Source: JAPLDA01 sp043787975
Lineage (GTDB): Bacteria > Bacteroidota > Bacteroidia > AKYH767-A > 2013-40CM-41-45
Direction: 5' to 3'
Length of the DNA: 64,000 nucleotides
Assembly (NCBI GenBank): GCA_043787975.1
Contig: JAYVUK010000045.1
Location: 6,384-70,383 of the forward strand
Each line of letters begins with the position of its first letter. The stretch's first letter is position 1. Below the pieces are notes generated by a model that did not search any database, was not told the DNA's origin, and worked only from the letters and a program-made list of their open reading frames with translations. A program made the translations under genes and the position numbers. Below, piece by piece: positions 32,109-41,359 of the stretch.

Positions 32109-34934
32109 ATGCCGACATTTCTCGGGCAGCTGGTTGATGAATTGTATGATGGAAACAACGGTGACCTGTCATCGCTTTGTCTTGTATTTCCAACGCGTAG
32201 AGCTGGTTTGTTTTTCAAAAAACTGTTGGCTGAAAAAATTGACAAACCACATTGGTCTCCTGAAATTTTTTCCATACAGGATTTTATCCGGAGTTTTTCG
32301 ACACACATCATTCCGGATCAACTTGCGCTGATGTTTGAGTTGTTCGAAGTGTATAAAAAATATTTTCCGGATGAGTCTTTTGAGAAATTCTATCCATGGG
32401 GAGAAATGTTGTTGAAAGATTTTGATGAGGCGGATCGTAGTCTTGCTGATACGAAGCAATTATTTGCATACATCAGGGATGAAAGGCAAATTGACGAAGA
32501 CTTTGAATTAGCAGAGGAAGACCTGGAGCGCATCCGAACTTTCTGGAAAACTTTTTTTAACAAAGAACCGGGCAAACTTAAAAATGAATTCCTGGAAAAT
32601 TGGAAACATCTTGGCAGCATCTATGGTGATTTTAAAATTCAACTCAATAAAAAAAACTGGGCTTACGAAGGGTCTGCGTATCGTCATGTTGCTGAAAGCC
32701 TGGAGACGAAGAAGATTTCAGTGAATCATGATAAAATAATTTTTGCGGGATTTTACGCGTTGTCTAAGGCAGAGGAAAAAATTATTCAACATCTCCTCGA
32801 TGAGGGTACCGGCGAAATTTTTTGGGATGCGGATTCTTATTATTTCGATGACATAAAGCAGGAAGCAGGAATTTTTTTAAGAAATAATGCATTGCTTAAA
32901 CCCGGTTTCAAATGGAATGCGAACGATTTTAAAACGAACGAAAAGGTTATTGAAATGATCGGAGTGCCGATGCAGGTCGGGCAAGCCAAGGTTGTTGGAA
33001 ATATGTTGAAGGATTTAACAACAGCTGAAAATATTCCCGCCGATAAAATAGCAGTTGTTCTTCCTGATGAAAGCCTGTTATTTCCCGTCTTGTATTCATT
33101 GCCTGAAAACATTGAAGCTTTCAATGTGACAATGGGTTATCCGCTTTCATCAACGCCGTTATTTACGTTGTTGGAGTCGCTCATCCTTCTTCAAAGGAAT
33201 ATCCGGAAGTCAAAGGATGGTCAGATCAGTTTTTATTATAAACATGTCATCAACATATTAAATCATTCTTCTATACAGCAAGTCGAAGCCAATTACATAC
33301 GAACATGGATGAAGCAATTTCAGAAGGAATTAAGATGGATTCAGATTCCGAAGGAGAAGTTATGCGATGAAAATTCGCCTGAACTTTTCAAAAATATTTT
33401 CCATGAATTGAATAAACCGGAAGATGTGTTTGACTATTTTAAAATCGTGCTCCTGCAAATATTGGAAAGCATGAAGGAAAGGGAATTCAAATTTCACGAA
33501 ATTGAATCGGAATATGTGTATCATTTTTATGTGCAATTGAAACGATTGGAAGATGTGGTAAAACAACATTCACAAAAATTGTCATTGGATACATTCTGGA
33601 ATTTATATAAAGAAATCATTTACTCTTCCAAGATTCCGTTTTCAGGAGAACCTCTGAAAGGATTGCAGGTCATGGGTTTTTTGGAAACACGCTTGCTTGA
33701 TTTTGAGAACCTGTTTATTCTCTCTGTCAATGAAGACACGTTGCCGGCTTCTTCCAATCATCCTTCTTTTATTCCATATAACATCCGTAAGTCATTCGGC
33801 CTTCCTACGTATGAGGATCAGCAAGCTGTTTCATCGTATCACTTTTACCGGCTTCTTCAGCGGGCAAAAAATATTTACCTGTTGTACAATACGGAAACGA
33901 AAAGCATTACAGCAGGAGAGAAATCAAGGTATTTGTTACAGCTTGTGCATGAAATGCAGAAAAAATTTCCGGATAAAATAAAAATTAACTCAAGCATTGC
34001 GGTAACAGATTTTGTGAGGACTGAAACCAAAGAGATTGTAATTAAAAAGACAGTCGATCTAATGAGTGACCTTGAAAAATATTTCTATAAAGGTGATTCT
34101 TACAATGAATATTCAGTAAAATTTTCGGCTTCTGCATTGATCAGTTACATTACCTGTCCGTTAAAATTCTATTTTCAGTACATAGCAAAAATCAGGGAGC
34201 AGGAGGAAGCAGAGGAAAACATGGAGGCTGCAACATTCGGAAAGATTCTGCATCGGACCATGCAATTGTTATATGGAGAAACAAGTAACCTGACGGAATC
34301 TGTTTTTGCTCAGCTTGAAAAGAAAATTCCTACAGCGATTGACCTGGCGATTAAGGAAGAGTTTAGCGGAGATGATTTATTGGAAGGAAAGAATATTTTG
34401 TTGAGACATGTGATGATCGAGTTGGTTCAAAAAGTTTTGAGAATTGATAAAAGGGATTTGCCGATCATCATCCGTTTTCTTGAAGAAAAATTTTATCATC
34501 CGATTCAGATTGGTAGCAACAAAGCTGTTCTGTTGTATGGAATTATTGATCGTGTAGACGAAGCAGCCGGAAATGTCAGGATCATTGATTATAAAACAGG
34601 GAAAGTCGATTCCGGTAACCCGGAAAATTTGGAAAAAATATTTCACGATCCCAAATTCAAGGAGCAGTTTCAGACCTATTTTTATTCTTACCTTTTTTCG
34701 AAAAAATCTATTGAAAAACCTGTCAAAGCGGGTGTGTTGGCAATAAAAAATTTGTCAGAAGGAATTAAGTATTTAAATGGAGGTGAAGCCATTTCTAGGG
34801 AACAGTTTAAAGAATTTGAGAGTGGTTTAATTACTTTGATTTCAGCAATCATGAATCCGGCGTTGCCTTTTGACCAGACCATTGAAGTGGAGCGTTGCAA
34901 GTATTGCGCATACAAGGAAATCTGTGAACGTTAG
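32109..34934 (+). CDS. AddB-like PD-(D/E)XK nuclease
   Basis: 941 residues. The N-terminus (SLCLVFPTRRAGLFF) matches the degenerate helicase half of AddB/RexB proteins, which lacks a Walker A motif. The C-terminal nuclease domain (about 670-941) has the iron-sulphur cysteine in SYITCPLKFYF, FGKILHRTM, the catalytic pattern GIIDRVDE with IIDYKTGKVDSG, and the remaining cluster cysteines in ERCKYCAYKEICE. In Bacteroidota such proteins process double-strand breaks with a UvrD-like AddA partner. That partner is not adjacent here. Confidence 0.88.
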   Translation: MPTFLGQLVDELYDGNNGDLSSLCLVFPTRRAGLFFKKLLAEKIDKPHWSPEIFSIQDFIRSFSTHIIPDQLALMFELFEVYKKYFPDESFEKFYPWGEMLLKDFDEADRSLADTKQLFAYIRDERQIDEDFELAEEDLERIRTFWKTFFNKEPGKLKNEFLENWKHLGSIYGDFKIQLNKKNWAYEGSAYRHVAESLETKKISVNHDKIIFAGFYALSKAEEKIIQHLLDEGTGEIFWDADSYYFDDIKQEAGIFLRNNALLKPGFKWNANDFKTNEKVIEMIGVPMQVGQAKVVGNMLKDLTTAENIPADKIAVVLPDESLLFPVLYSLPENIEAFNVTMGYPLSSTPLFTLLESLILLQRNIRKSKDGQISFYYKHVINILNHSSIQQVEANYIRTWMKQFQKELRWIQIPKEKLCDENSPELFKNIFHELNKPEDVFDYFKIVLLQILESMKEREFKFHEIESEYVYHFYVQLKRLEDVVKQHSQKLSLDTFWNLYKEIIYSSKIPFSGEPLKGLQVMGFLETRLLDFENLFILSVNEDTLPASSNHPSFIPYNIRKSFGLPTYEDQQAVSSYHFYRLLQRAKNIYLLYNTETKSITAGEKSRYLLQLVHEMQKKFPDKIKINSSIAVTDFVRTETKEIVIKKTVDLMSDLEKYFYKGDSYNEYSVKFSASALISYITCPLKFYFQYIAKIREQEEAEENMEAATFGKILHRTMQLLYGETSNLTESVFAQLEKKIPTAIDLAIKEEFSGDDLLEGKNILLRHVMIELVQKVLRIDKRDLPIIIRFLEEKFYHPIQIGSNKAVLLYGIIDRVDEAAGNVRIIDYKTGKVDSGNPENLEKIFHDPKFKEQFQTYFYSYLFSKKSIEKPVKAGVLAIKNLSEGIKYLNGGEAISREQFKEFESGLITLISAIMNPALPFDQTIEVERCKYCAYKEICER

Positions 34935-34985
34935 AATGTATAGCGGACCAACAATTTTTCTTTCCTTTGTTATGAAATAGATCAG

Positions 34986-35912
34986 ATGCATATGAAACCG
35001 ATTGCGATTGCAATTCATGGAGGAGCAGGAACGATATTAAAATCTCAGATGACTGCGGAGATGGAGGAACGTTATAAGAATGTTCTTGCAAAGGCAGTTG
35101 AGCATGGATACCATATTTTAAAGACAGGTGGAAATGCGTTGGATGCTGTCGAAGCTGCAGTTATTGAATTGGAAGATTCTCCTTTATTCAACGCAGGAAA
35201 AGGTTCTGTTTTTACAAATGATGGCAAGCATGAAATGGATGCTTCGATCATGGAAGGAGCTAATCTGAAAGCAGGAGCCGTCGCCGGAATTAAGGGTGTT
35301 AAAAACCCGGTTCAACTGGCAAGAGCCATCATAGATCATTCCGAGCACGTCATGCTTTTTGGAGAAGGAGCAGAACAGTTTGCAAAAAAAATGAAGCTAA
35401 AGTTTGAAAATGAAGATTACTTTTTTGATCAGTTGAGGTATGATCAATGGATGGAGATTCGTGAATCGGAAAAGATGCAACTGGATCATTCAGCTAAAAA
35501 ATTCGGTACGGTTGGAGCGGTTGCATTGGATGTGAATGGAAATCTTGCAGCAGCTACTTCAACCGGAGGAATGACAAATAAACGATTCGGAAGAGTAGGA
35601 GATAGCCCGGTCATCGGCGCAGGAACGTATGCAAATAACAATACATGCGCAGTATCATGTACAGGTCATGGAGAATATTTTTTACGTTCAGTAGTTGCGT
35701 ACGATATTTCTTGTTTAATGGAATATAAAAATTTATCATTGAAAGAGGCATGTGAATTTGTTGTAAACGATAAGTTGAAAAAGATAAATGGTGAAGGCGG
35801 AGTGATTGCCCTGGATACGTTGGGCAATGTTGAACTCATTTTCAATTCAGCAGGAATGTATCGCGCCTGGAAAATATCAGATGAAAATTCAGGCGTAAAA
35901 ATCTATAAATAG
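34986..35912 (+). CDS. Isoaspartyl peptidase/L-asparaginase (plant type)
   Basis: 308 residues; start 34986 or 34992. The N-terminal nucleophile hydrolase pattern is clear: IAIHGGAGTI, GGNALDAVEAAV, FNAGKGSVF, and the autocleavage site before Thr in KKFGTVGAVALD, followed by AAATSTGGMTNKR and the late TGHGEYFLR. The precursor splits into two chains that hydrolyse beta-aspartyl peptides and asparagine. No signal peptide, so it is cytoplasmic. It is followed on the minus strand by yihY, 9 bases away. Confidence 0.93.
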   Translation: MHMKPIAIAIHGGAGTILKSQMTAEMEERYKNVLAKAVEHGYHILKTGGNALDAVEAAVIELEDSPLFNAGKGSVFTNDGKHEMDASIMEGANLKAGAVAGIKGVKNPVQLARAIIDHSEHVMLFGEGAEQFAKKMKLKFENEDYFFDQLRYDQWMEIRESEKMQLDHSAKKFGTVGAVALDVNGNLAAATSTGGMTNKRFGRVGDSPVIGAGTYANNNTCAVSCTGHGEYFLRSVVAYDISCLMEYKNLSLKEACEFVVNDKLKKINGEGGVIALDTLGNVELIFNSAGMYRAWKISDENSGVKIYK

Positions 35913-35921
35913 TTTTTTGCA

Positions 35922-36875
35922 TCAGAATACACGCTTCACCTGCTTTTTTGCATTGTCAATACTTGCATTTAATTCAAAGCCAAGAATTAAAATAAGCGAG
36001 TTGAAATAAATCCAAAGCATAATGACAATCAGTGTTCCGATGGAACCATACAGTTTATTATACTGTCCAAAGTTGTTCACGAAATAAGCAAATCCAACGG
36101 AAGCCATCGTTACCAGCACAGTTGCAAATGTGGATCCTGCTGAAATAAAACGCCACCTTTTTTTTACGGAAGGTGCGTAATAATAAAGAAAGGAAATTGC
36201 AAAAAACAACAATGCAAGCACAATGAGCCATTTGCCAAGAAGCAGGAGCCAAACCTGTGTCTTTGTTTTCAGGATATGATGTTGAACCAAATATTTTGTA
36301 GCAATTTCTCCGAAGATAATCAACACAGTTGCAATAATCAGAAGGGTGGACAAGGTCAGGGTAAGCACGAGAGCGGCGATCCTTCTTTTCGCTGGTGTAC
36401 GGTTTTCACTTACATGATACGAAGTATTAAATCCTTTCATAAGTGCCATGAAACCGTTGCTTGTAAAATAAAGAGCAAGTAGGAAGCCGAGTGATAACAA
36501 GCCTCCACGTTGGTGTTTGATAATATCTTCAATCGTTAAGCGAGTTGCATCATACGCATTGTTAGGAAGCAAATTCCGGATGAGATCGAGCAGTTGATCC
36601 TGGAAATCCTGGATGGGAACATACGGGATCAATGAAAATAAGAAAATAATTGCAGGGAATAGGGCAAGGAAAAAGCTAAATGCAAGCGACTGTGCTCTTG
36701 TTTTTACTCCTCCTCGCTGGATGCCTGTAAAAAAGAAATCGGCTACATCATAAACCGGAAGATGATCGAAGCCGGGTAACGCTGTGGTCTTTGAATAATT
36801 TATAAGTGTTCTGACCGGTGCCGAATAAACAATACCTCGCATTATTTTTCTGATAAAGTTGATTTTGATTTTCAA
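35922..36875 (-). CDS. YihY/BrkB family membrane protein
   Basis: 317 residues with six transmembrane helices. The family's first-helix motif FFTGIQRGGVKTRAQSLAFSFFLALFPAIIF is present. Later it has LGFLLALYFTSNGFMALMKG and, near the end, GTLIVIMLWIYFNSLILILG. BrkB was once called ribonuclease BN in error; the family is thought to be transport-related and its role is unsettled. It follows nadC by 13 bases in the same direction and probably shares its transcript. Confidence 0.9.
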   Translation of the reverse strand: MKIKINFIRKIMRGIVYSAPVRTLINYSKTTALPGFDHLPVYDVADFFFTGIQRGGVKTRAQSLAFSFFLALFPAIIFLFSLIPYVPIQDFQDQLLDLIRNLLPNNAYDATRLTIEDIIKHQRGGLLSLGFLLALYFTSNGFMALMKGFNTSYHVSENRTPAKRRIAALVLTLTLSTLLIIATVLIIFGEIATKYLVQHHILKTKTQVWLLLLGKWLIVLALLFFAISFLYYYAPSVKKRWRFISAGSTFATVLVTMASVGFAYFVNNFGQYNKLYGSIGTLIVIMLWIYFNSLILILGFELNASIDNAKKQVKRVF

Positions 36876-36888
36876 AGCACTGCGGTGA

Positions 36889-37755
36889 TTAGGGAATTAT
36901 TTTAAAACTGATATCAAGACTTTTATAAGAATGCGTGAGTGCCCCGACGGAAATATAATCAACACCACTCTCAGCGTATTCAGGGATATTCTCCATTGTA
37001 ATTCCACCTGATGCTTCCGTTTCATATTTTTTATTGATCAATTTTACGGCTTCCTTTAATTGGCCGGGCGAAAAATTATCAAGCATAATACGTTGTACTC
37101 CTCCTGATAAAAGAACTTGATAAACTTCCTCTATAGATCTTGTTTCAATTTCAATGGCCAGGTTTTTATTTTCCTGTTGCAGGTAGGCATTCGCTCTTTT
37201 TATTGCTTCTGTAATTCCTCCGCAGGCATCCACATGATTGTCCTTGATCAGGATCATGTCATACAAACCGAAACGGTGGTTAAGTCCACCGCCAAGCAGG
37301 ACAGCCCATTTTTCAAACAAGCGAAAGTTGGGAGTCGTCTTCCTTGTATCAAGAATCCTGGCATTGGTACCTTTAATTTCGGTAACCAATTTTCGTGTGA
37401 GCGTAGCAATGCCGCTCATTCGTTGCATGCAGTTAAGCAGCAAACGCTCAGCCTTCAGAATGGATTGGATTTTTCCTTCTACTTCCAATACAACCTCATT
37501 CTTTTTTACAAACGCTCCCTCAGCAGTCAAAACTTTTACAAGAATGGTATTGTCCACGTGATTGAGAATCTTCTCGGCAAGCACCAATCCGGCAATCACA
37601 CCATCTTCCTTTACTTTAACAACAGCTTTTCCGGTGGAAGTTGTTTTTATGCATGCAAGCGATGTATGATCGCCATCACCAACATCCTCTTTGAGGGCAT
37701 TTTCGATAAAGTTGCGGAGATCAAGCGTCTCAAAATCCAGTTGAGTCATACTCAT
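36889..37755 (-). CDS. nadC: Nicotinate-nucleotide diphosphorylase (carboxylating)
   Basis: 288 residues; converts quinolinate and PRPP into nicotinate mononucleotide in NAD synthesis. DVGDGDHTS near residue 25, LNCMQRMSGIATLT, DTRKTTPNFR, HRFGLYDMILIKDNH and SGGITMENIPEYA are intact. The ATG at 37755 lies 5 bases after a -7 box; a second ATG is at 37749. The order yihY-nadC-DUF4783-rlmH is characteristic for Bacteroidota. No nadA or nadB in the window. Confidence 0.95.
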   Translation of the reverse strand: MSMTQLDFETLDLRNFIENALKEDVGDGDHTSLACIKTTSTGKAVVKVKEDGVIAGLVLAEKILNHVDNTILVKVLTAEGAFVKKNEVVLEVEGKIQSILKAERLLLNCMQRMSGIATLTRKLVTEIKGTNARILDTRKTTPNFRLFEKWAVLLGGGLNHRFGLYDMILIKDNHVDACGGITEAIKRANAYLQQENKNLAIEIETRSIEEVYQVLLSGGVQRIMLDNFSPGQLKEAVKLINKKYETEASGGITMENIPEYAESGVDYISVGALTHSYKSLDISFKIIP

Positions 37756-37760
37756 GTTGA

Positions 37761-37768
37761 CAAAGATA
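37761..37768 (-). promoter_or_regulatory. -7 box TATCTTTG of nadC
   Basis: On the minus strand TATCTTTG ends 5 bases before the ATG at 37755, giving a leaderless or nearly leaderless transcript. It separates nadC from the DUF4783 gene, which has its own terminator. Confidence 0.5.
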
Positions 37769-37784
37769 GTTTTGTAACCAATTT

Positions 37785-37824
37785 AAAAAAGAAAACACTG
37801 CCTATTTATACAGACAGTGTTTTC
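37785..37824 (-). terminator. Terminator of the DUF4783 gene
   Basis: 10-bp perfect inverted repeat GAAAACACTG (37791-37800) / CAGTGTTTTC (37815-37824). On the minus strand it is followed by six T. It lies 20 bases after the DUF4783 stop. Confidence 0.75.
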
Positions 37825-37844
37825 AACAAGAGCCAGGTGAGGTA

Positions 37845-38231
37845 TTATTGAGTTTCGAATCTTAATTCCTGGATCATGTATTTTCCGGAAGTCATTTTCA
37901 CAAAGAAAGAAGTACGAAAGGTTTTTCCATTGAGTGTAACAAGATTGCCGATGGCATAAAGTGTTCCTTCTTTGGATGAGCCTTTGTGTAGGATAGTAAA
38001 TGTTTTTGGAGAATTCTTATTCAAAAAATCTTTTACGATAAGTTCAGCCTGGGCCTTACTGTAAACTTCTTCCTGGTTTAAAATGGTGAGGTCAACAGTA
38101 TTGCTGAAATAAAATGCGATTTGTTTCGGGTCTCCTGATCGAATTGAATTGGCAATGTCATCATAAATATCCAACGCTTTTCCTGATGCAGCCAGCAGAA
38201 GAAAAAGGATGAATATTTTTAAAGTTTTCAT
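37845..38231 (-). CDS. DUF4783 domain protein, secreted
   Basis: 128 residues. Signal peptide 1-18 (MKTLKIFILFLLLAASGKA), then a small SnoaL/NTF2-like domain: DDIANSIRSGDPKQIAFYFSN, TILHKGSSKEGTLYAIGNL, and the final YMIQELRFE. DUF4783 has no known biochemical role. Divergent from rlmH and close to nadC, as usual in the phylum. Confidence 0.88.
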   Translation of the reverse strand: MKTLKIFILFLLLAASGKALDIYDDIANSIRSGDPKQIAFYFSNTVDLTILNQEEVYSKAQAELIVKDFLNKNSPKTFTILHKGSSKEGTLYAIGNLVTLNGKTFRTSFFVKMTSGKYMIQELRFETQ

Positions 38232-38383
38232 TTAGATTTTGATTTGGCGGGACTTTGCAATTATCAAGCCAGCAATGCGATACGAAATTTGATGAGCGAA
38301 AGATACTGATTTGGTTAAAATATTTACTTCATGATGAATTACTCACTTCTTATTTTAATATACCTTCGGCCAATGTCATTGAT

Positions 38384-38848
38384 ATGAAGGTGCAATTTTT
38401 TTTTGTCGGTAAAACCTCCGTTAAATACCTGGAAGAGGGAATTCAAATCTACTCAAAAAGGTTGACTCATTATTTGCCGGTTGAAATTGTTGTAATTCCG
38501 TCAGCAACTACCGGAAATAATAAAGAAGTTGTTAAAAGAGAATCGGAAGTCATTCTTGAAAAAATTAGCGCGAAAGATTTCGTGATTTTACTGGATGAAA
38601 AAGGAGCGCAATATACTTCGGTTCAGTTAGCTGATTTTATGAATAGCCTGATGGTAAGAGGACTTCCAAAAATAATCTTTATTGTTGGCGGAGCATTCGG
38701 TGTATCTGAGCAGGTAAGTCAACGGGCAAATCTTACGTTAGCTTTTTCAAGGTTCACGTTTACTCATCAAATGGTGAGATTATTTTTATTTGAACAAATT
38801 TATCGAGCAATGACAATTATAAAAAATGAACCGTATCACAATCCGTAA
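38384..38848 (+). CDS. rlmH: 23S rRNA pseudouridine(1915)-N3-methyltransferase RlmH
   Basis: 154 residues from the ATG at 38384; an upstream ATG at 38255 adds 43 residues with no family support. RlmH is a SPOUT methyltransferase. The fold is seen in KVQFFFVGKT, FVILLDEKGAQYTS, FIVGGAFGVSEQV and the C-terminal MVRLFLFEQIYRA knot region. A near promoter box TACCTTCG precedes it. Confidence 0.93.
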   Translation: MKVQFFFVGKTSVKYLEEGIQIYSKRLTHYLPVEIVVIPSATTGNNKEVVKRESEVILEKISAKDFVILLDEKGAQYTSVQLADFMNSLMVRGLPKIIFIVGGAFGVSEQVSQRANLTLAFSRFTFTHQMVRLFLFEQIYRAMTIIKNEPYHNP

Positions 38849-38910
38849 CTAACTGGTTTTAATAAACCGAATTTCCTCCGCCGGTTTTTGTCGTACTTTA
38901 AATTGACTGA

Positions 38911-38939
38911 TTGAGAATGAATTCTTGTCTCTATCTTTG
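38911..38939 (+). promoter_or_regulatory. Promoter of the glycan-locus plus-strand genes
   Basis: TTG at 38911-38913 and TATCTTTG at 38932-38939, 18 bp apart. The ATG at 38971 is 31 bases downstream. Confidence 0.6.
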
Positions 38940-38970
38940 AAAATTGAATTCAAAAAAATAGTAAAGGTTA

Positions 38971-40323
38971 ATGAAAGAGTACATTTTTTTTAAGGATCTA
39001 ATTATCATTCCATTGATGTTGATCTCTTTTTATATTGTGGGTATTGCGATTAAAAGAAGACATATTCAATTACAGCCTTACTATAGATATTTTTTGCCGG
39101 GGTTATTTGCAAAAGTTATTGGTGCAATTGGAGTTTGTTTAGTCTATGTATATTACTATAAAGGCGGTGATACACTTGTTTATTATCATGATAATTCCTG
39201 TGTGGCCAGACTTTTTTTACAGAATCCATACAACGCCATGAAGTATACTTTTACTGACATTGATGTAAGGTTATTTTCAACTTTTGACAGGAGTACTGAT
39301 TGGCCAATCTATGCTTTTGACAGAACTGCTGTTTATGTGACTAAAATAACATGGGTGCTTTCTTTATTGTCTTACAATAGTTTTTTGGGACAAACAATGT
39401 TACTTGCTTTGATCACCTACATTCCGATCTGGCGGATGTACAAAATGTTTATTTCAGAATTTCCTACACTGCAAAAGGAATTAGCTTTTGCAATTCTTTT
39501 TATTCCTTCCGTTTTTTTTTGGGGCTCAGGTTTATTAAAGGACACACTGACCTTTTCAGCAGTTTCATTATTTGCCTCATCCTTTTATCATATTGTTAAA
39601 CTTAGGAAAAAGTATGTAATCAATATTTTATTTTTGTTTATTTCCGGATGGGTGTTGATAAAGATCAAGCCGTACATTTTATTTGCCATGTTACCCGGAA
39701 CCTTGATTTGGTTTGCCAGCTATCGGCTTGAAAAGGTCGAGAACAAACTGATCCGTTCAGCAATTGCCCCTACATTAATCACGATGGCACTTTTACTTGG
39801 CTTTTTATTCTTAAAATTGTTGGGTGATTCTTTTAAAGATTATTCAGTGGATAACATCTTGCAAAAGGCACTGATCACGCAACAGGATTTGAAACAAGAC
39901 TATTATCACGGATCCTCCTTTGATATTGGTGATTTCGATCCGACCATCGAAGGTGTAGCGCGTAAAGCTCCGATTGCCATTATAGCAGCGTTATTCAGGC
40001 CTTTCCTGTGGGAATCATATAACCCGGGAATGATTGTTTCCGGCATTGAAAATCTTGCCATCTTAATTTTTACAATTTATCTGTTGGTCCGATTGAAAGT
40101 CTATTATTTTGTCAAATTGGTTCTTAAAAATCATCTTCTTTTTTTTAGCATTTCTTTCAGTTTATTTTTTGCTTTTGCAGTTGGGCTAAGTACTTCTAAT
40201 TTTGGATCCTTGGTACGATATAAAATTCCCGCAATACCTTTTTTTGTGGCAAGTTTGATTATTACAAATTACTATTATAAACAAAAAAAGAAAGATCAAA
40301 AAAAAGAAATTAATAATGGTTAA
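38971..40323 (+). CDS. Polytopic membrane protein of a surface-polysaccharide locus
   Basis: 450 residues with about ten transmembrane helices, not assigned to a named family. An extracytoplasmic stretch with YYYKGGDTLVYYHDN near residues 60-75 and LFIPSVFFWGSGLLKDT further on resemble GT-C-like membrane glycosyltransferases found in Bacteroidota polysaccharide clusters; LPS ligase or polymerase is possible. It starts the plus-strand part of the locus, before a polysaccharide deacetylase and a methyltransferase. Confidence 0.7.
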   Translation: MKEYIFFKDLIIIPLMLISFYIVGIAIKRRHIQLQPYYRYFLPGLFAKVIGAIGVCLVYVYYYKGGDTLVYYHDNSCVARLFLQNPYNAMKYTFTDIDVRLFSTFDRSTDWPIYAFDRTAVYVTKITWVLSLLSYNSFLGQTMLLALITYIPIWRMYKMFISEFPTLQKELAFAILFIPSVFFWGSGLLKDTLTFSAVSLFASSFYHIVKLRKKYVINILFLFISGWVLIKIKPYILFAMLPGTLIWFASYRLEKVENKLIRSAIAPTLITMALLLGFLFLKLLGDSFKDYSVDNILQKALITQQDLKQDYYHGSSFDIGDFDPTIEGVARKAPIAIIAALFRPFLWESYNPGMIVSGIENLAILIFTIYLLVRLKVYYFVKLVLKNHLLFFSISFSLFFAFAVGLSTSNFGSLVRYKIPAIPFFVASLIITNYYYKQKKKDQKKEINNG

Positions 40324-40379
40324 ATCTTTTTTGAAATCACTTGTTTACGATAAATTATTTTGTAGTTCTTTGACACCAA

Positions 40380-41357
40380 ATGAAAAACGGAACTTTCATT
40401 ATTTCACTTGACTTTGAATTACATTGGGGAGTAAGAGATACCCGCAGCCTCGAGTCTTATTCAACTCACATACTTGGTGTGCGGCAAGCAATTCCTGCCA
40501 TGCTTGATCTTTTTGATCGCTACAATGTGCAAGTCACTTTCGCTACAGTTGGTTTTTTGTTTTGCTCGGGGAAAGAAGGGCTGATGAAAAATTTGCCTAT
40601 AACTCTTCCTTCGTATAAGAATTCAGTGCTTTCTCCATTTCTGGGTTATCTTGATAATCTTGGAAAAGATGAATCGGATGATCCATTTCATTTTGGTGCG
40701 TCCTTAATAAAAATGATTGAACAGCGAAAGCGACATGAGATCGCGACCCATACGTTTAGCCATTATTATTGCCTGGAAGACGGACAAACACTACAACAAT
40801 TTCGGGACGATCTGAGAGCTGCACGAAAAGCAGCAGCACCTTTTGGAATTACAATGAAAAGCATTGTATTCCCGCGCAATCAATACAATTATGAATACCT
40901 CAGGATTTGTTTTGAAGAAGGGCTTGCCGTTTTCCGTGGCAACGAACACTCCTGGCTTTATGAGCCGCGAAACAGAAACAGTGAATCAAGATTGCGTAGA
41001 GCACTGAGGTTGGTCGATAGTTACCTGAATATTTCCGGAACACACGTTCATTCACCTGAGTTTGTGAACGGACTTTGCAACATTCCATCAAGTCGTTTTC
41101 TAAGGCCTTGGAGTGCCCGATTATCATGGCTTGAAGGGTTGAGATTGAATCGAATCCGGAACCAGATGACTACAGCTGCAAATCAAAAAAAAATCTTTCA
41201 TCTTTGGTGGCATCCGCATAATTTTGGCAGTCACTTAAAAGAGAATCTTTCTTTCCTGGAAAAAATTTTAATGCATTACAGATCGCTTCATCAATCAACG
41301 GGATTTACTTCCATGACCATGGAAGCAACAGCTTCTGAATTTTTAAACCAAAAGTAA
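40380..41357 (+). CDS. Polysaccharide deacetylase (NodB homology)
   Basis: 325 residues. The first metal Asp is in IISLDFELHWG, the histidine pair in ATHTFSHYY (HxxxH), and a conserved arginine segment IVFPRNQYNY follows; this is the NodB-type arrangement of carbohydrate esterase family 4. No signal peptide, so it probably acts on a cytoplasmic or lipid-linked glycan intermediate. The stop is followed 2 bases later by the methyltransferase start. Confidence 0.85.
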   Translation: MKNGTFIISLDFELHWGVRDTRSLESYSTHILGVRQAIPAMLDLFDRYNVQVTFATVGFLFCSGKEGLMKNLPITLPSYKNSVLSPFLGYLDNLGKDESDDPFHFGASLIKMIEQRKRHEIATHTFSHYYCLEDGQTLQQFRDDLRAARKAAAPFGITMKSIVFPRNQYNYEYLRICFEEGLAVFRGNEHSWLYEPRNRNSESRLRRALRLVDSYLNISGTHVHSPEFVNGLCNIPSSRFLRPWSARLSWLEGLRLNRIRNQMTTAANQKKIFHLWWHPHNFGSHLKENLSFLEKILMHYRSLHQSTGFTSMTMEATASEFLNQK

Positions 41358-41359
41358 TT

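Noticed and set aside
37117..37851. A 244-codon plus-strand frame opposite nadC
   Set aside because: It is antisense to a fully supported nadC gene, crosses its promoter and terminator, and shows no domain.
38255..38383. N-terminal extension of rlmH
   Set aside because: The 43 extra residues have no match to the RlmH fold, and a promoter-like box lies within this stretch.
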